Source of the DNA: a virus
Length of the DNA: 24,978 nucleotides
IMG/VR virus record: IMGVR_UViG_3300017781_000120
Coordinates: 1-24,978 of that record
Reading direction: 5' to 3' (one strand)
This document shows, piece by piece, positions 15,491 to 22,534 of this stretch. Position 1 is the stretch's first letter; each line of letters starts with the position of its first letter. A model generated the notes under the pieces. That model was not told the origin of the DNA. It saw only the letters and a program-made list of their open reading frames with translations, and did not search any database. Position numbers and translations under genes: made by a program.

Positions 15491-16171
15491 TTAACTTTCA
15501 TATTTGATTATACAATCTTTAACTAATTGTAGATCATTGTTTATAAAGGAATCTTCAAACATATCCATTGGTGACTTACAAGTGTTTTCACCATTGTTTT
15601 GTGTATCAAATCCATATTCTAGACCATCCTCAGTCTTCTTAACTCTTCCAAATAATACTATAGAAAACAAACCTTCTAAAGTTAAAGCATTATCAATCAT
15701 TTTACCAACTGTTTTTGCTTTAACTTTTCTATGTCCATTTACATCAGTGCTTTCTTCTGAGTGTGTCAAAAAGAATATTGTTAAATCTTCTCTCATATCT
15801 TTAGGCATTTTAGCAACTTGTGCTAAGTTAGCTGCAATAGAAGTAAATTTATCATAACCTTTTTCATTTGCTCTGTCAAAATATTCAAAAGAGCTCATAT
15901 ATTGCCAATCATCAACAATAAGTGTTTTGATTTGTGGCATTTTATCATTAACATGTTGCATTGCTTTAATTATACCTGGTGCGGAGGAAGCTGATGTCAT
16001 ATTTCCTTTAGGATTATCCTTTGAAATATTGCTATAATTTTTCTTCCAACCTTTAAATGGTAATGGTTTGTTTGCAATGTTTATAATGAAAGTTTCTTTA
16101 GGGTCTAAACTTCTAATTGAAGTTGACTTTCCTGTCCCTGAGTCTGCAATGACTAATACACTTTGTGCCAT
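15491..16171 (-). CDS. RecA-fold ATPase, Sak4/AAA_24-like recombinase
   Basis: A 226-residue single-domain P-loop ATPase. Walker A ADSGTGKST is at residues 9-17, almost at the N-terminus. A Walker B strand KTLIVDDWQY is at 82-91, and a sensor-like strand TIFFLTHSEES at 131-141. Very short RecA-core proteins of this layout, annotated AAA_24 or Sak4, promote single-strand annealing or exchange together with a phage SSB. A putative ssDNA-binding gene follows 11 bases downstream, which supports this. There is no N-terminal domain and no HNH or helicase extension. The alternative is a non-recombinase P-loop NTPase. It starts one base after the stop of the 170-residue gene's neighbour boundary and shares the replication operon. 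Confidence 0.75.
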   Translation of the reverse strand: MAQSVLVIADSGTGKSTSIRSLDPKETFIINIANKPLPFKGWKKNYSNISKDNPKGNMTSASSAPGIIKAMQHVNDKMPQIKTLIVDDWQYMSSFEYFDRANEKGYDKFTSIAANLAQVAKMPKDMREDLTIFFLTHSEESTDVNGHRKVKAKTVGKMIDNALTLEGLFSIVLFGRVKKTEDGLEYGFDTQNNGENTCKSPMDMFEDSFINNDLQLVKDCIIKYES

Positions 16172-16172
16172 A

Positions 16173-16685
16173 TTATTTTAATTTTTGATTAATACTAAGT
16201 AATGCTTTTTCTATTCCTTTTAATACGTCAACTATATCTCTCTCAGTCTCTGGGTTAGGTATTGCGTCAAATTCTCCTTTATGATCAAAACCCTCTTCCA
16301 TAGCAGTTTTAATGTTATTCATTCTATCTGTAACATCATTTACTACTTTTAATTCACTTACTGGTATGATATGTCTTTCAAATCCTGAGTTACTTGTAAT
16401 TAATTCATACTCCTCTTTCCAATGTGGATTATATTTTATTAAATACAAAGTTCTTTTAGGATCTTCTGTATCATATTCAATGCTTACAAACTCCGTATAT
16501 ATATTTTTCTCCTTTTGTAATTCACTAGGAAAAAAAGATACATGAAGTTCATCTTTACCTCCAGGCCTGTATGCCATTTTAGGTATATATAATGCATCAT
16601 CCATTTTATTTGCAATAAAATAATCTTGATGCTCTTCTCTTAATTTTGCAACTTTTGCTTTACGTTCTGCTGGTGTCATTCCCAT
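16173..16685 (-). CDS. Hypothetical protein between helicase and recombinase genes
   Basis: A 170-residue soluble protein I cannot assign. The N-terminus is a basic helix (MTPAERKAKVAKLREEH), the middle is beta-rich with YRPGGKDELHVSFFP and RTLYLIKYNPHWKEEYEL, and the C-terminal ~60 residues form charged helices ending in IEKALLSINQKLK. The position, 15 bases after the DnaB-like helicase and one base before the RecA-fold ATPase, argues for a role in replication or recombination, for example a mediator or loader, but no motif shows it. Confidence 0.65.
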   Translation of the reverse strand: MGMTPAERKAKVAKLREEHQDYFIANKMDDALYIPKMAYRPGGKDELHVSFFPSELQKEKNIYTEFVSIEYDTEDPKRTLYLIKYNPHWKEEYELITSNSGFERHIIPVSELKVVNDVTDRMNNIKTAMEEGFDHKGEFDAIPNPETERDIVDVLKGIEKALLSINQKLK

Positions 16686-16700
16686 ATTAATAATTTAAAT

Positions 16701-17654
16701 TTATCTTCTTTCTTGTTGAGGTGGTGTATCCATCTCATGAATTTCCATTTTTTCAAATGCAGCTCTAAAGAAACTCATTCTAGTATCACCATTTCTTGCT
16801 TTAAGAAAGTGTAATACTAATGTTTTATCATCTTGTATAATATATCTATCAGGTCCATAGAATCTAATCTTTTGTTTAGCTGGACGGTTAATACCTATTA
16901 GCGTATCAGCGTGCTGTAACATTGCATCTGAACCAAATATATCTGATTCAAGTACATAATTACCATACTTACCGTCTACTGCTCTGTCAGGATTATCTAT
17001 ATTTCTATTTAATTGTGATAAACATATAAACATACAAGGATACTCACGTTTAGTTTGTGTAAAAAATTCACCTAATTCAAATAGCATATCTAATCTATTA
17101 TTTTGGTAAGGTGCTCTTTTTACAAGTATACTATGATCAAGAGTTATTATAGTCTTTTGACCTTTGTGCTCTTCCATATATTTATCAACTGTTTCTCTCA
17201 TTTGATTTACAGTCATTGGAGTTGAGACAATGTCAACAGGATATTTAATTCTTTCTTTGGAATACTCATGGCATTGTTTAAAAGTTGCTGGATCTAACAC
17301 TGTACCTGCACTACATAATTCTTTATATGTTTTACCTGTAATAGAGCTAAACTCTCTTAATGCTGAAGTCCTACCAACCATTTCAAATTGAAATTCTAAT
17401 ACTCTATAGTCTTCTCCAGGATTACGAACAAATGATTCTCTAATTATTTGATCTTTAATTAGTGTTTTACCACTACCAGGTCTTCCGCCTATAACTGTAA
17501 GTGTATTCCATTCTAAACCATCTGTAACTGCATCATTAAATTTTGGCCAAGGTGTTTGTATTGATTTCTCTTTACCACTTTGCCTATCAAGCATATATTT
17601 AAGAGCTTCATTAAATGCTGTATATTGTCCATTCCAAAGTTTATCATTACTCAT
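16701..17654 (-). CDS. DnaB-like replicative helicase (RecA-core only)
   Basis: A 317-residue SF4 helicase core without the N-terminal primase-interaction domain of full DnaB. Motifs run in order: Walker A GGRPGSGKT (56-64), the H1a-like VLEFQFEM (85-92), Walker B TIITLDHS (168-175), H3 CLSQLNRN (211-218), and a final HFLKARNGDTRMSF block that carries the arginine-finger region. It should form a hexamer that unwinds the fork 5'-3' ahead of the polymerase. Its start overlaps the stop of the putative loader gene by ATGA. The C-terminus is short and charged (TPPQQERR). Confidence 0.9.
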   Translation of the reverse strand: MSNDKLWNGQYTAFNEALKYMLDRQSGKEKSIQTPWPKFNDAVTDGLEWNTLTVIGGRPGSGKTLIKDQIIRESFVRNPGEDYRVLEFQFEMVGRTSALREFSSITGKTYKELCSAGTVLDPATFKQCHEYSKERIKYPVDIVSTPMTVNQMRETVDKYMEEHKGQKTIITLDHSILVKRAPYQNNRLDMLFELGEFFTQTKREYPCMFICLSQLNRNIDNPDRAVDGKYGNYVLESDIFGSDAMLQHADTLIGINRPAKQKIRFYGPDRYIIQDDKTLVLHFLKARNGDTRMSFFRAAFEKMEIHEMDTPPQQERR

Positions 17655-18421
17655 ACTACATTTTCTTTAAAGTGATCATCTTCAGTTGATACACCATCTC
17701 TAATCATATCACAATAATCAGCAAGGTCTGAAGATTTAACCTTATTTTTATCTTCCTTAGCAACAAAATATTGACTTGTTTTCATATACATATATTGAGC
17801 ATCTCTGTACTCATTAACATACATTCTTGTTGCATCAATTATTTCATCCCAACTAAAATCATAAGTTTCAAAAAACCATCTAAATGAATTTTCTAAAGTT
17901 CTAACATTAACTCTTGCCGGTTTACCACTTGGTAATTTACCTGCAGGAAAGATTTCTCTATACTCATTAAGTTTAGTAGCAAATTTTTTACCCATCAATT
18001 GTATAGATGTTTTCTTTTTGGCTTTAACAAAATAACTTTCATATTTATTTATTGTTCTTTTACCTTTAGCAGTTAGTTTGTTATCTTTTAATAATTCTAA
18101 CTTATGAAGACATTTAACTTCATCTTGTATATTATCCAAAGGAATTGAAAGGCTTTTTTTCATACCATAAAGCACTAAAAATTGATTTGGAGTCATTTTT
18201 TCTTGTAATATTTGTTGGAATAATTCCCACATATTTTTTGATTTTTTAAAGTATGCAAATATATCAATTTCTGTTGTCTTAGGCAAACCTTTTCCCAAAT
18301 AATCATCTAATGTGTAATAAGTTTTTAAACCACCAACTGTTTCTGTCTCTCTATATATTCTATCTTTGTTTCTTATGTTATCATACTCTTTTACAAAGTG
18401 TTCTATTAATTTTTTATCCAT
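17651..18421 (-). CDS. Putative replication initiator / helicase loader
   Basis: I use the ATG at 18421 (256 residues, MDKKLIEHF...); an upstream ATG at 18514 would run through the divergent promoter region. No named family recognised. A central segment (MTPNQFLVLYGM...LHKLELLKDNKLTAKGKRTI, about residues 84-133) looks like a winged helix. The C-terminal third (NVRTLENSFRWFFETYDFSWDEIIDATRMY then MKTSQYFV...SDLADYCDMI) is helical and resembles parts of phage initiator/loader proteins. It overlaps the DnaB-like helicase by ATGA, the place where helicase loaders commonly sit. This is the first gene of the replication-core operon and faces a plus-strand gene across a shared promoter gap. Function is inferred from fold impression and position. 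Confidence 0.6.
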   Translation of the reverse strand: MDKKLIEHFVKEYDNIRNKDRIYRETETVGGLKTYYTLDDYLGKGLPKTTEIDIFAYFKKSKNMWELFQQILQEKMTPNQFLVLYGMKKSLSIPLDNIQDEVKCLHKLELLKDNKLTAKGKRTINKYESYFVKAKKKTSIQLMGKKFATKLNEYREIFPAGKLPSGKPARVNVRTLENSFRWFFETYDFSWDEIIDATRMYVNEYRDAQYMYMKTSQYFVAKEDKNKVKSSDLADYCDMIRDGVSTEDDHFKENVV

Positions 18422-18425
18422 ATAA

Positions 18426-18455
18426 TTGTTTTTTTGTATATTATTAATATATTTG
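18426..18455 (+). promoter_or_regulatory. Bacteroidota-type promoter for the lone plus-strand gene
   Basis: TTG at 18426-18428, a 19-base spacer, then TATATTTG at 18448-18455: both elements and the spacing fit the Bacteroides/Flavobacterium consensus (TTTG or TTG, 17-23 bases, TANNTTTG). Predicted transcription start is near 18462, giving a leader of about 110 bases before the ATG at 18575. Confidence 0.75.
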
Positions 18456-18471
18456 CAACATGATACATTTA

Positions 18472-18612
18472 ATGTCAATTGCAGATATTTATAAACTTTG
18501 TGAAGAACCTTCATTAATTAAATTACAGGTTAAAAGAAACCTGAATAATTATAAAAAATTAAACTTATTAAAAAATGGCAAAACCACTAACAGCAAAACA
18601 AAAAAAAGCTAA
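18472..18612 (+). CDS. Possible 46-residue leader ORF
   Basis: Just after the predicted transcription start an ATG opens 46 codons (MSIADIYKLCEEPSLIKLQ...) ending in TAA at 18610-18612, in a frame different from the main gene, whose first 38 bases it overlaps. The first half reads like a normal protein helix; the second half is Lys/Asn/Thr-rich and may simply follow base composition. It could be a genuine small gene, a regulatory upstream ORF coupled to the next gene, or chance. Confidence 0.35.
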   Translation: MSIADIYKLCEEPSLIKLQVKRNLNNYKKLNLLKNGKTTNSKTKKS

Positions 18613-19090
18613 TTTAGAAAAAACTAAAAAACACTTAGCAGATAATAAAGTTGTTACTATAAACAGAAATGCAGTAATTGATATTCCTGTGTTAGGCTGG
18701 TTTAGAGATTATCTTGCAGAAACATTAAATTACATAATGGCCTCACACAATGAAGATGAAGTTATTGCTGTAATGCAGCATATTCAAGATAATTTTAAAA
18801 ATAAAAAAGAAGATGATCCATATGATCCATTATTAAATTCAGTATGGACACTAATGACTTTTATAAATGAAATTAATCATCAAGCTGCAGAGCAAGGTCA
18901 TACTATTGCTACTGAAGAAAAACTTGATGAATCAATTTCTGATTTATTAAATACAATGAATAGTGATCCAGATCCTGTTGGCTTAGAAAAAGCATATAAA
19001 GAAAATATAAAATCTTATATGTCTAAAGTTCCTGGTGATATAAATTTATCTAATGATAAGAAAAAAGGTAAAACTTCTAACGAAGATTAG
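18575..19090 (+). CDS. Unknown protein, only early-region gene on the plus strand
   Basis: A 171-residue cytoplasmic protein with no recognised family. The N-terminal ~30 residues are Lys-rich (AKPLTAKQKKANLEKTKKHL), the core is helical (VLGWFRDYLAETLNYIM, AVMQHIQDNFKNKKEDD), and the tail is charged with lysines. Acidic residues dominate the centre. It has its own promoter with both elements and a leader of about 110 bases. Its 3' end overlaps the 3' end of the opposing 127-residue gene by 14 bases. Separate control amid an otherwise one-way cluster suggests a regulator or an anti-host early protein, but no motif shows this. Confidence 0.7.
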   Translation: MAKPLTAKQKKANLEKTKKHLADNKVVTINRNAVIDIPVLGWFRDYLAETLNYIMASHNEDEVIAVMQHIQDNFKNKKEDDPYDPLLNSVWTLMTFINEINHQAAEQGHTIATEEKLDESISDLLNTMNSDPDPVGLEKAYKENIKSYMSKVPGDINLSNDKKKGKTSNED

Positions 19091-19460
19091 ATCCTAATTC
19101 ATCACCTAATTCTATAATCTCTTGTATTACAGAATTTAACTCTTCTTTACTACAATCTCCAAATGATTTGCAGTATTCTCCTCCATTTTTATTAAAGCAT
19201 AATCCTGCTCTTCTTTTTATTTGTAGTTTCATTTCACTAAAACTGTAACCTACATCATTAGCTAGTTGCCTTATACTAACATGTATTTTTGCTATTTGTG
19301 CATTAGTACCATTGTCACCTGATACACTTACAAATACTTCTACTTTAGCTCCTTCAGGAAGACTATCTATAAATTTATTATAAATAGTTTCCTGTGCTTT
19401 TATATTATATTCTAATTTACCATCTTTTTTTGTTAAATTTGAAAATAAGTTTTGTTTCAT
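19077..19460 (-). CDS. NinB/Orf-like recombination protein (tentative)
   Basis: A 127-residue protein with EVFVSVSGDNGTNAQIAKIHVSIRQLA, then GYSFSEMKLQIKRRAGL, and near the end KSFGDCSKEELNSVIQEIIELGDELG. This sequence of a beta segment, a helical N-x-Q region, a lysine-bearing helix and a closing S-x-E-E-L-x-x-x-I helix resembles NinB (lambda Orf), an ssDNA- and SSB-binding recombination mediator. The likeness is moderate and should be tested by profile search. It overlaps the zinc-ribbon gene upstream by 4 bases and the opposing plus-strand gene by 14 at their 3' ends. Confidence 0.5.
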   Translation of the reverse strand: MKQNLFSNLTKKDGKLEYNIKAQETIYNKFIDSLPEGAKVEVFVSVSGDNGTNAQIAKIHVSIRQLANDVGYSFSEMKLQIKRRAGLCFNKNGGEYCKSFGDCSKEELNSVIQEIIELGDELGSNLR

Positions 19461-19669
19461 AACCCTAATCTTTCCTCATCCATACGGTCCTCTAAATGAG
19501 CATCACGCATTTTATCTATATATTCATAATCTAATTCAGGTTCATCAAACAAATCTTTACATTGATGGCATTTAAAAACTAACTCTCCTAATATTTCTAA
19601 TTCTTCATAATCAGAACCACAACAAGGACTAATATTTTCAAATTCTGGTGGTGTATCATTATATCCCAT
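19457..19669 (-). CDS. Small zinc-ribbon-like acidic protein
   Basis: Seventy residues with SPCCGSDYEELEILG (Cys16-Cys17) and VFKCHQCKDLF (Cys34, Cys37), a likely single zinc ribbon in which the two pairs are separated by a short beta hairpin. The C-terminal half is strongly acidic and helical. The A of its ATG is the last base of the preceding gene's TAA stop (TAATG), and its end overlaps the next gene by ATGA. Possibly a nucleic-acid- or protein-binding adaptor; no family named. Confidence 0.65.
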   Translation of the reverse strand: MGYNDTPPEFENISPCCGSDYEELEILGELVFKCHQCKDLFDEPELDYEYIDKMRDAHLEDRMDEERLGL

Positions 19670-19770
19670 TATTTCTTTTTATTTTCTAGTCTTTGCCCTT
19701 CTTTTACAGCCCATATTCCTAATAAAGCTGTTACTATTATTAATATTATTAATATTATTATTCCATTCAT
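19669..19770 (-). CDS. 33-residue single-pass membrane protein
   Basis: The ATG at 19770 overlaps the stop of the 50-residue gene, and the TAA at 19669-19671 overlaps the next gene's ATG. The product is MNGIIILIILIIVTALLGIW followed by a basic tail (VKEGQRLENKKK): one hydrophobic helix near the N-terminus with the tail probably cytoplasmic. The helix codons create an ATT/AAT simple repeat at about 19731-19762. Coupling on both sides supports it as real. Small phage membrane proteins of this kind may act in lysis control or host takeover; none is identified here. Confidence 0.6.
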   Translation of the reverse strand: MNGIIILIILIIVTALLGIWAVKEGQRLENKKK

Positions 19771-19919
19771 TTTGATTTATTTTTAATTTTCTTTAATTTT
19801 TTTTCTTTTTTATCTATCATTTTAGCTTCATTGTTAATCCACCAAGTGAGGAACTCGTTTGGAGTTCCTTGCCACTCAGCTTCTGCCATTGCTATATACA
19901 ATTCTTTCATTTTTCCCAT
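19767..19919 (-). CDS. 50-residue basic protein
   Basis: An ATG at 19919, two bases after the lipoprotein gene's stop, opens 50 codons (MGKMKELYIAMAEAEWQGTP...) ending in TGA at 19767. The N-terminal half has conserved-looking aromatic residues (EAEWQGTPNEFLTWWINNEAK); the C-terminal half is almost all Lys/Ile/Asn. Soluble; possible nucleic-acid or protein contact through the basic tail. Its stop overlaps the next start (ATGA), consistent with an operon of tiny genes. No family recognised. Confidence 0.6.
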   Translation of the reverse strand: MGKMKELYIAMAEAEWQGTPNEFLTWWINNEAKMIDKKEKKLKKIKNKSK

Positions 19920-19921
19920 AA

Positions 19922-20125
19922 TTATTTTTCTTTATGATATTCAGTGTAAAGAGAATCAAGTGTATAATTGTATTCTGCTTGTACAAAGTCTATTTGTTTT
20001 TGAATGTTAGCTCTACGCATATATTCTGCATCACTTATATTACCATATATACCACATGATGATAAAAGTATTATTACTAACGAAATTAGTAACATTATTA
20101 GTATACCTCTTGATTTTCCAGTCAT
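19922..20125 (-). CDS. Small lipoprotein
   Basis: Sixty-seven residues. Basic N-terminus (MTGKSRG), hydrophobic core (ILIMLLISLVIILLS) and a lipobox ending in Cys24 (LSSCG) predict a type II signal peptide and lipid anchoring; the mature part of about 44 residues is charged and helical (IQKQIDFVQAEYNYTLDSLY). Phage lipoproteins of this size are either o-spanins (Rz1-like) or superinfection-exclusion/host-modifying proteins. A spanin role is less likely because no inner-membrane partner or endolysin lies nearby and the gene sits in the early cluster. It begins two bases after the helicase gene's stop. Confidence 0.7.
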   Translation of the reverse strand: MTGKSRGILIMLLISLVIILLSSCGIYGNISDAEYMRRANIQKQIDFVQAEYNYTLDSLYTEYHKEK

Positions 20126-20127
20126 AT

Positions 20128-21225
20128 TTAATTATTTAAAGGGTTATAATATTTAATTTTTTCTTGATCAAATGTAGATAATGCTGAGTTAACCCATTTA
20201 ACATCTTGTGTACCTTTATAACAAAGTATATGACACACTGCTGTTTGAGATGGATTAAGTCTTAATAACCTACCAATTCTTTGTGCTGTTTTTCTTTCAT
20301 TACCATATGCATGCATAATAATACCTTGTTTAAGATTAGGTATGCTAATACCTTCACTTAATTGTAATACACATGACATTTTATCAATTCTACCATCACT
20401 AAACAATTCTAAATTATCTTGAGATTTTTTATTACCTGAATGATAACTATGACTACACATTCTATCTGCTTGTTTTTGTGTATTAGCAAATACAAGACAT
20501 TTTTGTCCTATATTCTTTAATAAACCTTTAGCATAAGCTTCTTTAGTACCATAGTCCATCATTGCTTTCATTCTCATTATAGATGAAAATTGTTTTTGTT
20601 TTGGTGTTTGTGCATCTCCAACTCTTGAAGTAAAATAATCATAATCAGCTTGTTCTGATGTATACCAGAATCCACCATTTTTATTTTTCTTCTTATGAGT
20701 CTTTAATTTTGATAATTGTAGTTTATGTACAATTATTTGATAATCATTTAGAATATCACTGTCTGTTGCTTGATCTACAGAAAATTTATAAATTATTGGG
20801 CAATATTTATTTACCATTTTATATTTTTCAGATCCTTTTCTTGGTGGTGTACCAGTAAGTCCTAATATTTTACCTTTAAACTTAGATAAAAACTCTTCAT
20901 GGCCATCAAGTAAACTGTGACATTCATCTAAATAAACAATATCATAATCATTTGGTTCATGTTTATTTATAGATAAGTATGTAGTATATGTTAAATGCTT
21001 TGATAGAGTGTCTGTAAGATTCATTTTTAATAACTCATTAATCCAAGCTTTTTGGACAGTTAATTTAGGAACCACTACTAATACTCTTATAAAAGGATCA
21101 TAACATTTCTGCAGGTGTTGTATAGCTATGCGTGTTTTACCAACACCCATAGATATACCTAACCCACATCTATTATTTTTAAGTGCAAGATCTAATGCTT
21201 GCTGTTGAACCTCTTCTCTACTCAT
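20128..21225 (-). CDS. SF2 DNA helicase (UvsW/DEAD-like)
   Basis: A 365-residue helicase with the SF2 motifs in order. Motif I is GISMGVGKT (23-31), Ia VVPK (51-54), II DECH (100-103), III LTGTPP (123-128), the C-domain strand CLVFANT (243-249), and motif VI QRIGRLLRL (315-323). Motifs resemble the UvsW/type III restriction/ERCC3 group; it is short and consists of the two RecA-like domains only. Likely roles are fork remodelling, branch migration or origin R-loop unwinding during phage replication. It overlaps the upstream 83-residue gene by ATGA. Confidence 0.88.
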   Translation of the reverse strand: MSREEVQQQALDLALKNNRCGLGISMGVGKTRIAIQHLQKCYDPFIRVLVVVPKLTVQKAWINELLKMNLTDTLSKHLTYTTYLSINKHEPNDYDIVYLDECHSLLDGHEEFLSKFKGKILGLTGTPPRKGSEKYKMVNKYCPIIYKFSVDQATDSDILNDYQIIVHKLQLSKLKTHKKKNKNGGFWYTSEQADYDYFTSRVGDAQTPKQKQFSSIMRMKAMMDYGTKEAYAKGLLKNIGQKCLVFANTQKQADRMCSHSYHSGNKKSQDNLELFSDGRIDKMSCVLQLSEGISIPNLKQGIIMHAYGNERKTAQRIGRLLRLNPSQTAVCHILCYKGTQDVKWVNSALSTFDQEKIKYYNPLNN

Positions 21226-21473
21226 ATCCTTTGTTTAGTATTATGTTCACGTACTAAACGCTGAGCTAAAGGTACATTCATATAATCTTCAGAAGCATCA
21301 GCCATGAAAAACGTCATCATATTTATTTCCTTTTGCAACTCTACTGCTTTTTCACGTTGAGTAATAGCCTCAATTCTTAGTTGAGATTTACTCATGTCAT
21401 AAACTAAATGAGCATAATTAAGTTCTGCATTTTGCTCCTCTTGTTCTTCTAAATTTAATTCTTTATTTGTCAT
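21222..21473 (-). CDS. Small coiled-coil protein upstream of the helicase
   Basis: Eighty-three residues, acidic, with long helical stretches at heptad-like spacing (LNLEEQEEQNAELNYAHLVYDMSKSQ; REKAVELQKEINMM). No cysteines or catalytic motif. It overlaps the SF2 helicase by ATGA and lies four bases after the HNH gene, so it is translated with them. It may be an accessory subunit or adaptor of the helicase; that is inferred from coupling only. Confidence 0.6.
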   Translation of the reverse strand: MTNKELNLEEQEEQNAELNYAHLVYDMSKSQLRIEAITQREKAVELQKEINMMTFFMADASEDYMNVPLAQRLVREHNTKQRI

Positions 21474-21477
21474 TTTA

Positions 21478-21879
21478 TTAATTTCTTTTAATTGATAAAT
21501 TTAATTCTATTGCTTCTGTTGGATGCTCTTCTATCCATGTGTGGCAAGATCTACATACTGATAACCATGTGTCAACCACTAAATGATATTCTCCTCTACC
21601 TTTTTTGTGGTGCACATCAGTTGATTGTAAACTACAACCAACTAAATGTGCTTCACAATTAGGTTTCTTAGTTAAAAAGTTTTTCCTAAGCATTGTGTAG
21701 ACAGTATCTTTGGCAACCATTTTTTTAGATTTAACCTTTAGAGGTTTAACTTTCCTTTGTTTAAAAGGTTTTGCAGATTGTCTTGCCCAACAATTCTTGC
21801 AGTAACGGTTTCCTTTATCATTTTTCCAAATGAATTGATCTGTCTCACAACCAACGCAATATTTCTTTTTAGCTTTCAT
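21478..21879 (-). CDS. HNH-type nuclease with N-terminal zinc ribbon
   Basis: A 133-residue protein. CVGC (8-11) and CKNC (27-30) form a probable zinc ribbon; a basic linker follows (residues 35-57). The HNH part contains Cys75 and Cys82 (CEAHLVGC), the STDVHHKKGRG block (DVHH at 88-91) and LSVCRSCHTWIEEHP (Cys109, Cys112, His113), the treble-clef layout of metal-dependent HNH endonucleases. Free-standing HNH proteins in phages can be homing nucleases, packaging helpers or genome-degrading enzymes; the early-gene location and lack of an intron or terminase neighbour make packaging unlikely. It overlaps the upstream gene by ATGA. Confidence 0.78.
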   Translation of the reverse strand: MKAKKKYCVGCETDQFIWKNDKGNRYCKNCWARQSAKPFKQRKVKPLKVKSKKMVAKDTVYTMLRKNFLTKKPNCEAHLVGCSLQSTDVHHKKGRGEYHLVVDTWLSVCRSCHTWIEEHPTEAIELNLSIKRN

Positions 21880-22364
21880 TTAATAGTAAAAAAGTTCTTA
21901 GGTAGTAAACCCTCAGATATAAACTTTATTATTAAATGTTCATATCCTATTCCAAAAGCACTAAATGGTAATTTGTTTATATAATCAGGCATATAGACAA
22001 ATGGAGTATTAATAAAACTTTTAGCTAATGGACTGTGTTCAAAGATACTAAATATTTTATTTGAATCTTTATAAGATAACAATTGTTTCCATTTGTTAAT
22101 TACATTTTGTGAACGTTTCCATACTTTAGTTATTCTTCTTTTTTTATCCCAATGCATCATTGCAATTTCTTCTTTCTTGTACATCTTCAATCCGTGTAAC
22201 ACTCTTTTAAATAAGAAATGTTGAGTTGGATTAAGTTTTTTATATCTAATTGCTTTGTCTAAACCTTTAGATATTAATTCAAAATCTTCTAGTATACCTA
22301 GATAGTTTAAGTGTGAGTTAACTTTTGATACTTTTAATTTTTTAATTTGTATTTCATTAAGCAT
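21876..22364 (-). CDS. Unknown basic protein
   Basis: A 162-residue, Lys-rich, mostly helical protein with no recognised family. It has two basic helical blocks (IQIKKLKVSKVN; KKRRITKVWKRSQNVINKWK) and a hydrophobic C-terminal third (YMPDYINKLPFSAFGIGYEHL) without a clear membrane helix. The basic content suggests nucleic-acid contact. It is the first gene after the terminator at 22408-22442 and overlaps the HNH gene by ATGA, so it opens that operon. The gap upstream has no TANNTTTG box I can see. Confidence 0.65.
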   Translation of the reverse strand: MLNEIQIKKLKVSKVNSHLNYLGILEDFELISKGLDKAIRYKKLNPTQHFLFKRVLHGLKMYKKEEIAMMHWDKKRRITKVWKRSQNVINKWKQLLSYKDSNKIFSIFEHSPLAKSFINTPFVYMPDYINKLPFSAFGIGYEHLIIKFISEGLLPKNFFTIK

Positions 22365-22407
22365 AGTTTAAATTTATTAAGTTTGTTAGTAAGTGAGTTA
22401 TAAGTGT

Positions 22408-22442
22408 AAAAAAAGAGAGCCCATAATTAAATGAGCTCTCTT
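22408..22442 (-). terminator. Strong intrinsic terminator
   Basis: In the minus-strand RNA a 12-bp stem AAGAGAGCTCAT/ATGGGCTCTCTT (one U-G wobble) closes a 6-base loop and is followed by a run of seven T. The wobble would be an A-C mismatch on the other strand, so the element works for minus-strand transcripts. It ends the unit containing the 205-residue gene. Confidence 0.9.
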
Positions 22443-22447
22443 CTAAA

Positions 22448-22526
22448 TAGAAATGGAATCAGACATTGTAGGCTGGAATATCCAGTAGCATCCCACACGA
22501 CCATTGTGGTCAAGTTTTCATTTCTA
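22448..22526 (-). ncRNA. Candidate structured RNA in the 3' UTR of the 205-residue gene
   Basis: The 79 bases between the gene stop and the terminator fold as a three-way junction in the minus-strand RNA. P1 is the 8-bp TAGAAATG/CATTTCTA (22526-22519 with 22455-22448). P2 is GACCA/TGGTC with a 3-base loop (22511-22499). P3 is TGTGGG/CCTACA (22497-22492 with 22472-22467), topped after a 6-base bulge by CTGGA/TCCAG with a 3-base loop (22485-22473). P3 contains a G-U pair that would be an A-C mismatch on the opposite strand, which supports transcription from the minus strand. It fits no tRNA or RNA family I recognise. Confidence 0.55.
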
Positions 22527-22534
22527 AATCTTTA

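Noticed and set aside
18422-18514. Upstream extension of the putative helicase loader
   Set aside because: The extra 31 codons run through the plus-strand promoter region and look unlike coding sequence; the ATG at 18421 follows an A-rich stretch as other starts do.
19731-19762. ATT/AAT microsatellite as a repeat element
   Set aside because: It is explained by Ile/Leu codons of a membrane helix in the 33-residue gene.
22448-22526. tRNA or tRNA-like gene
   Set aside because: The closing stem and three-base loops do not match tRNA arm sizes, and no T-loop consensus exists on either strand.
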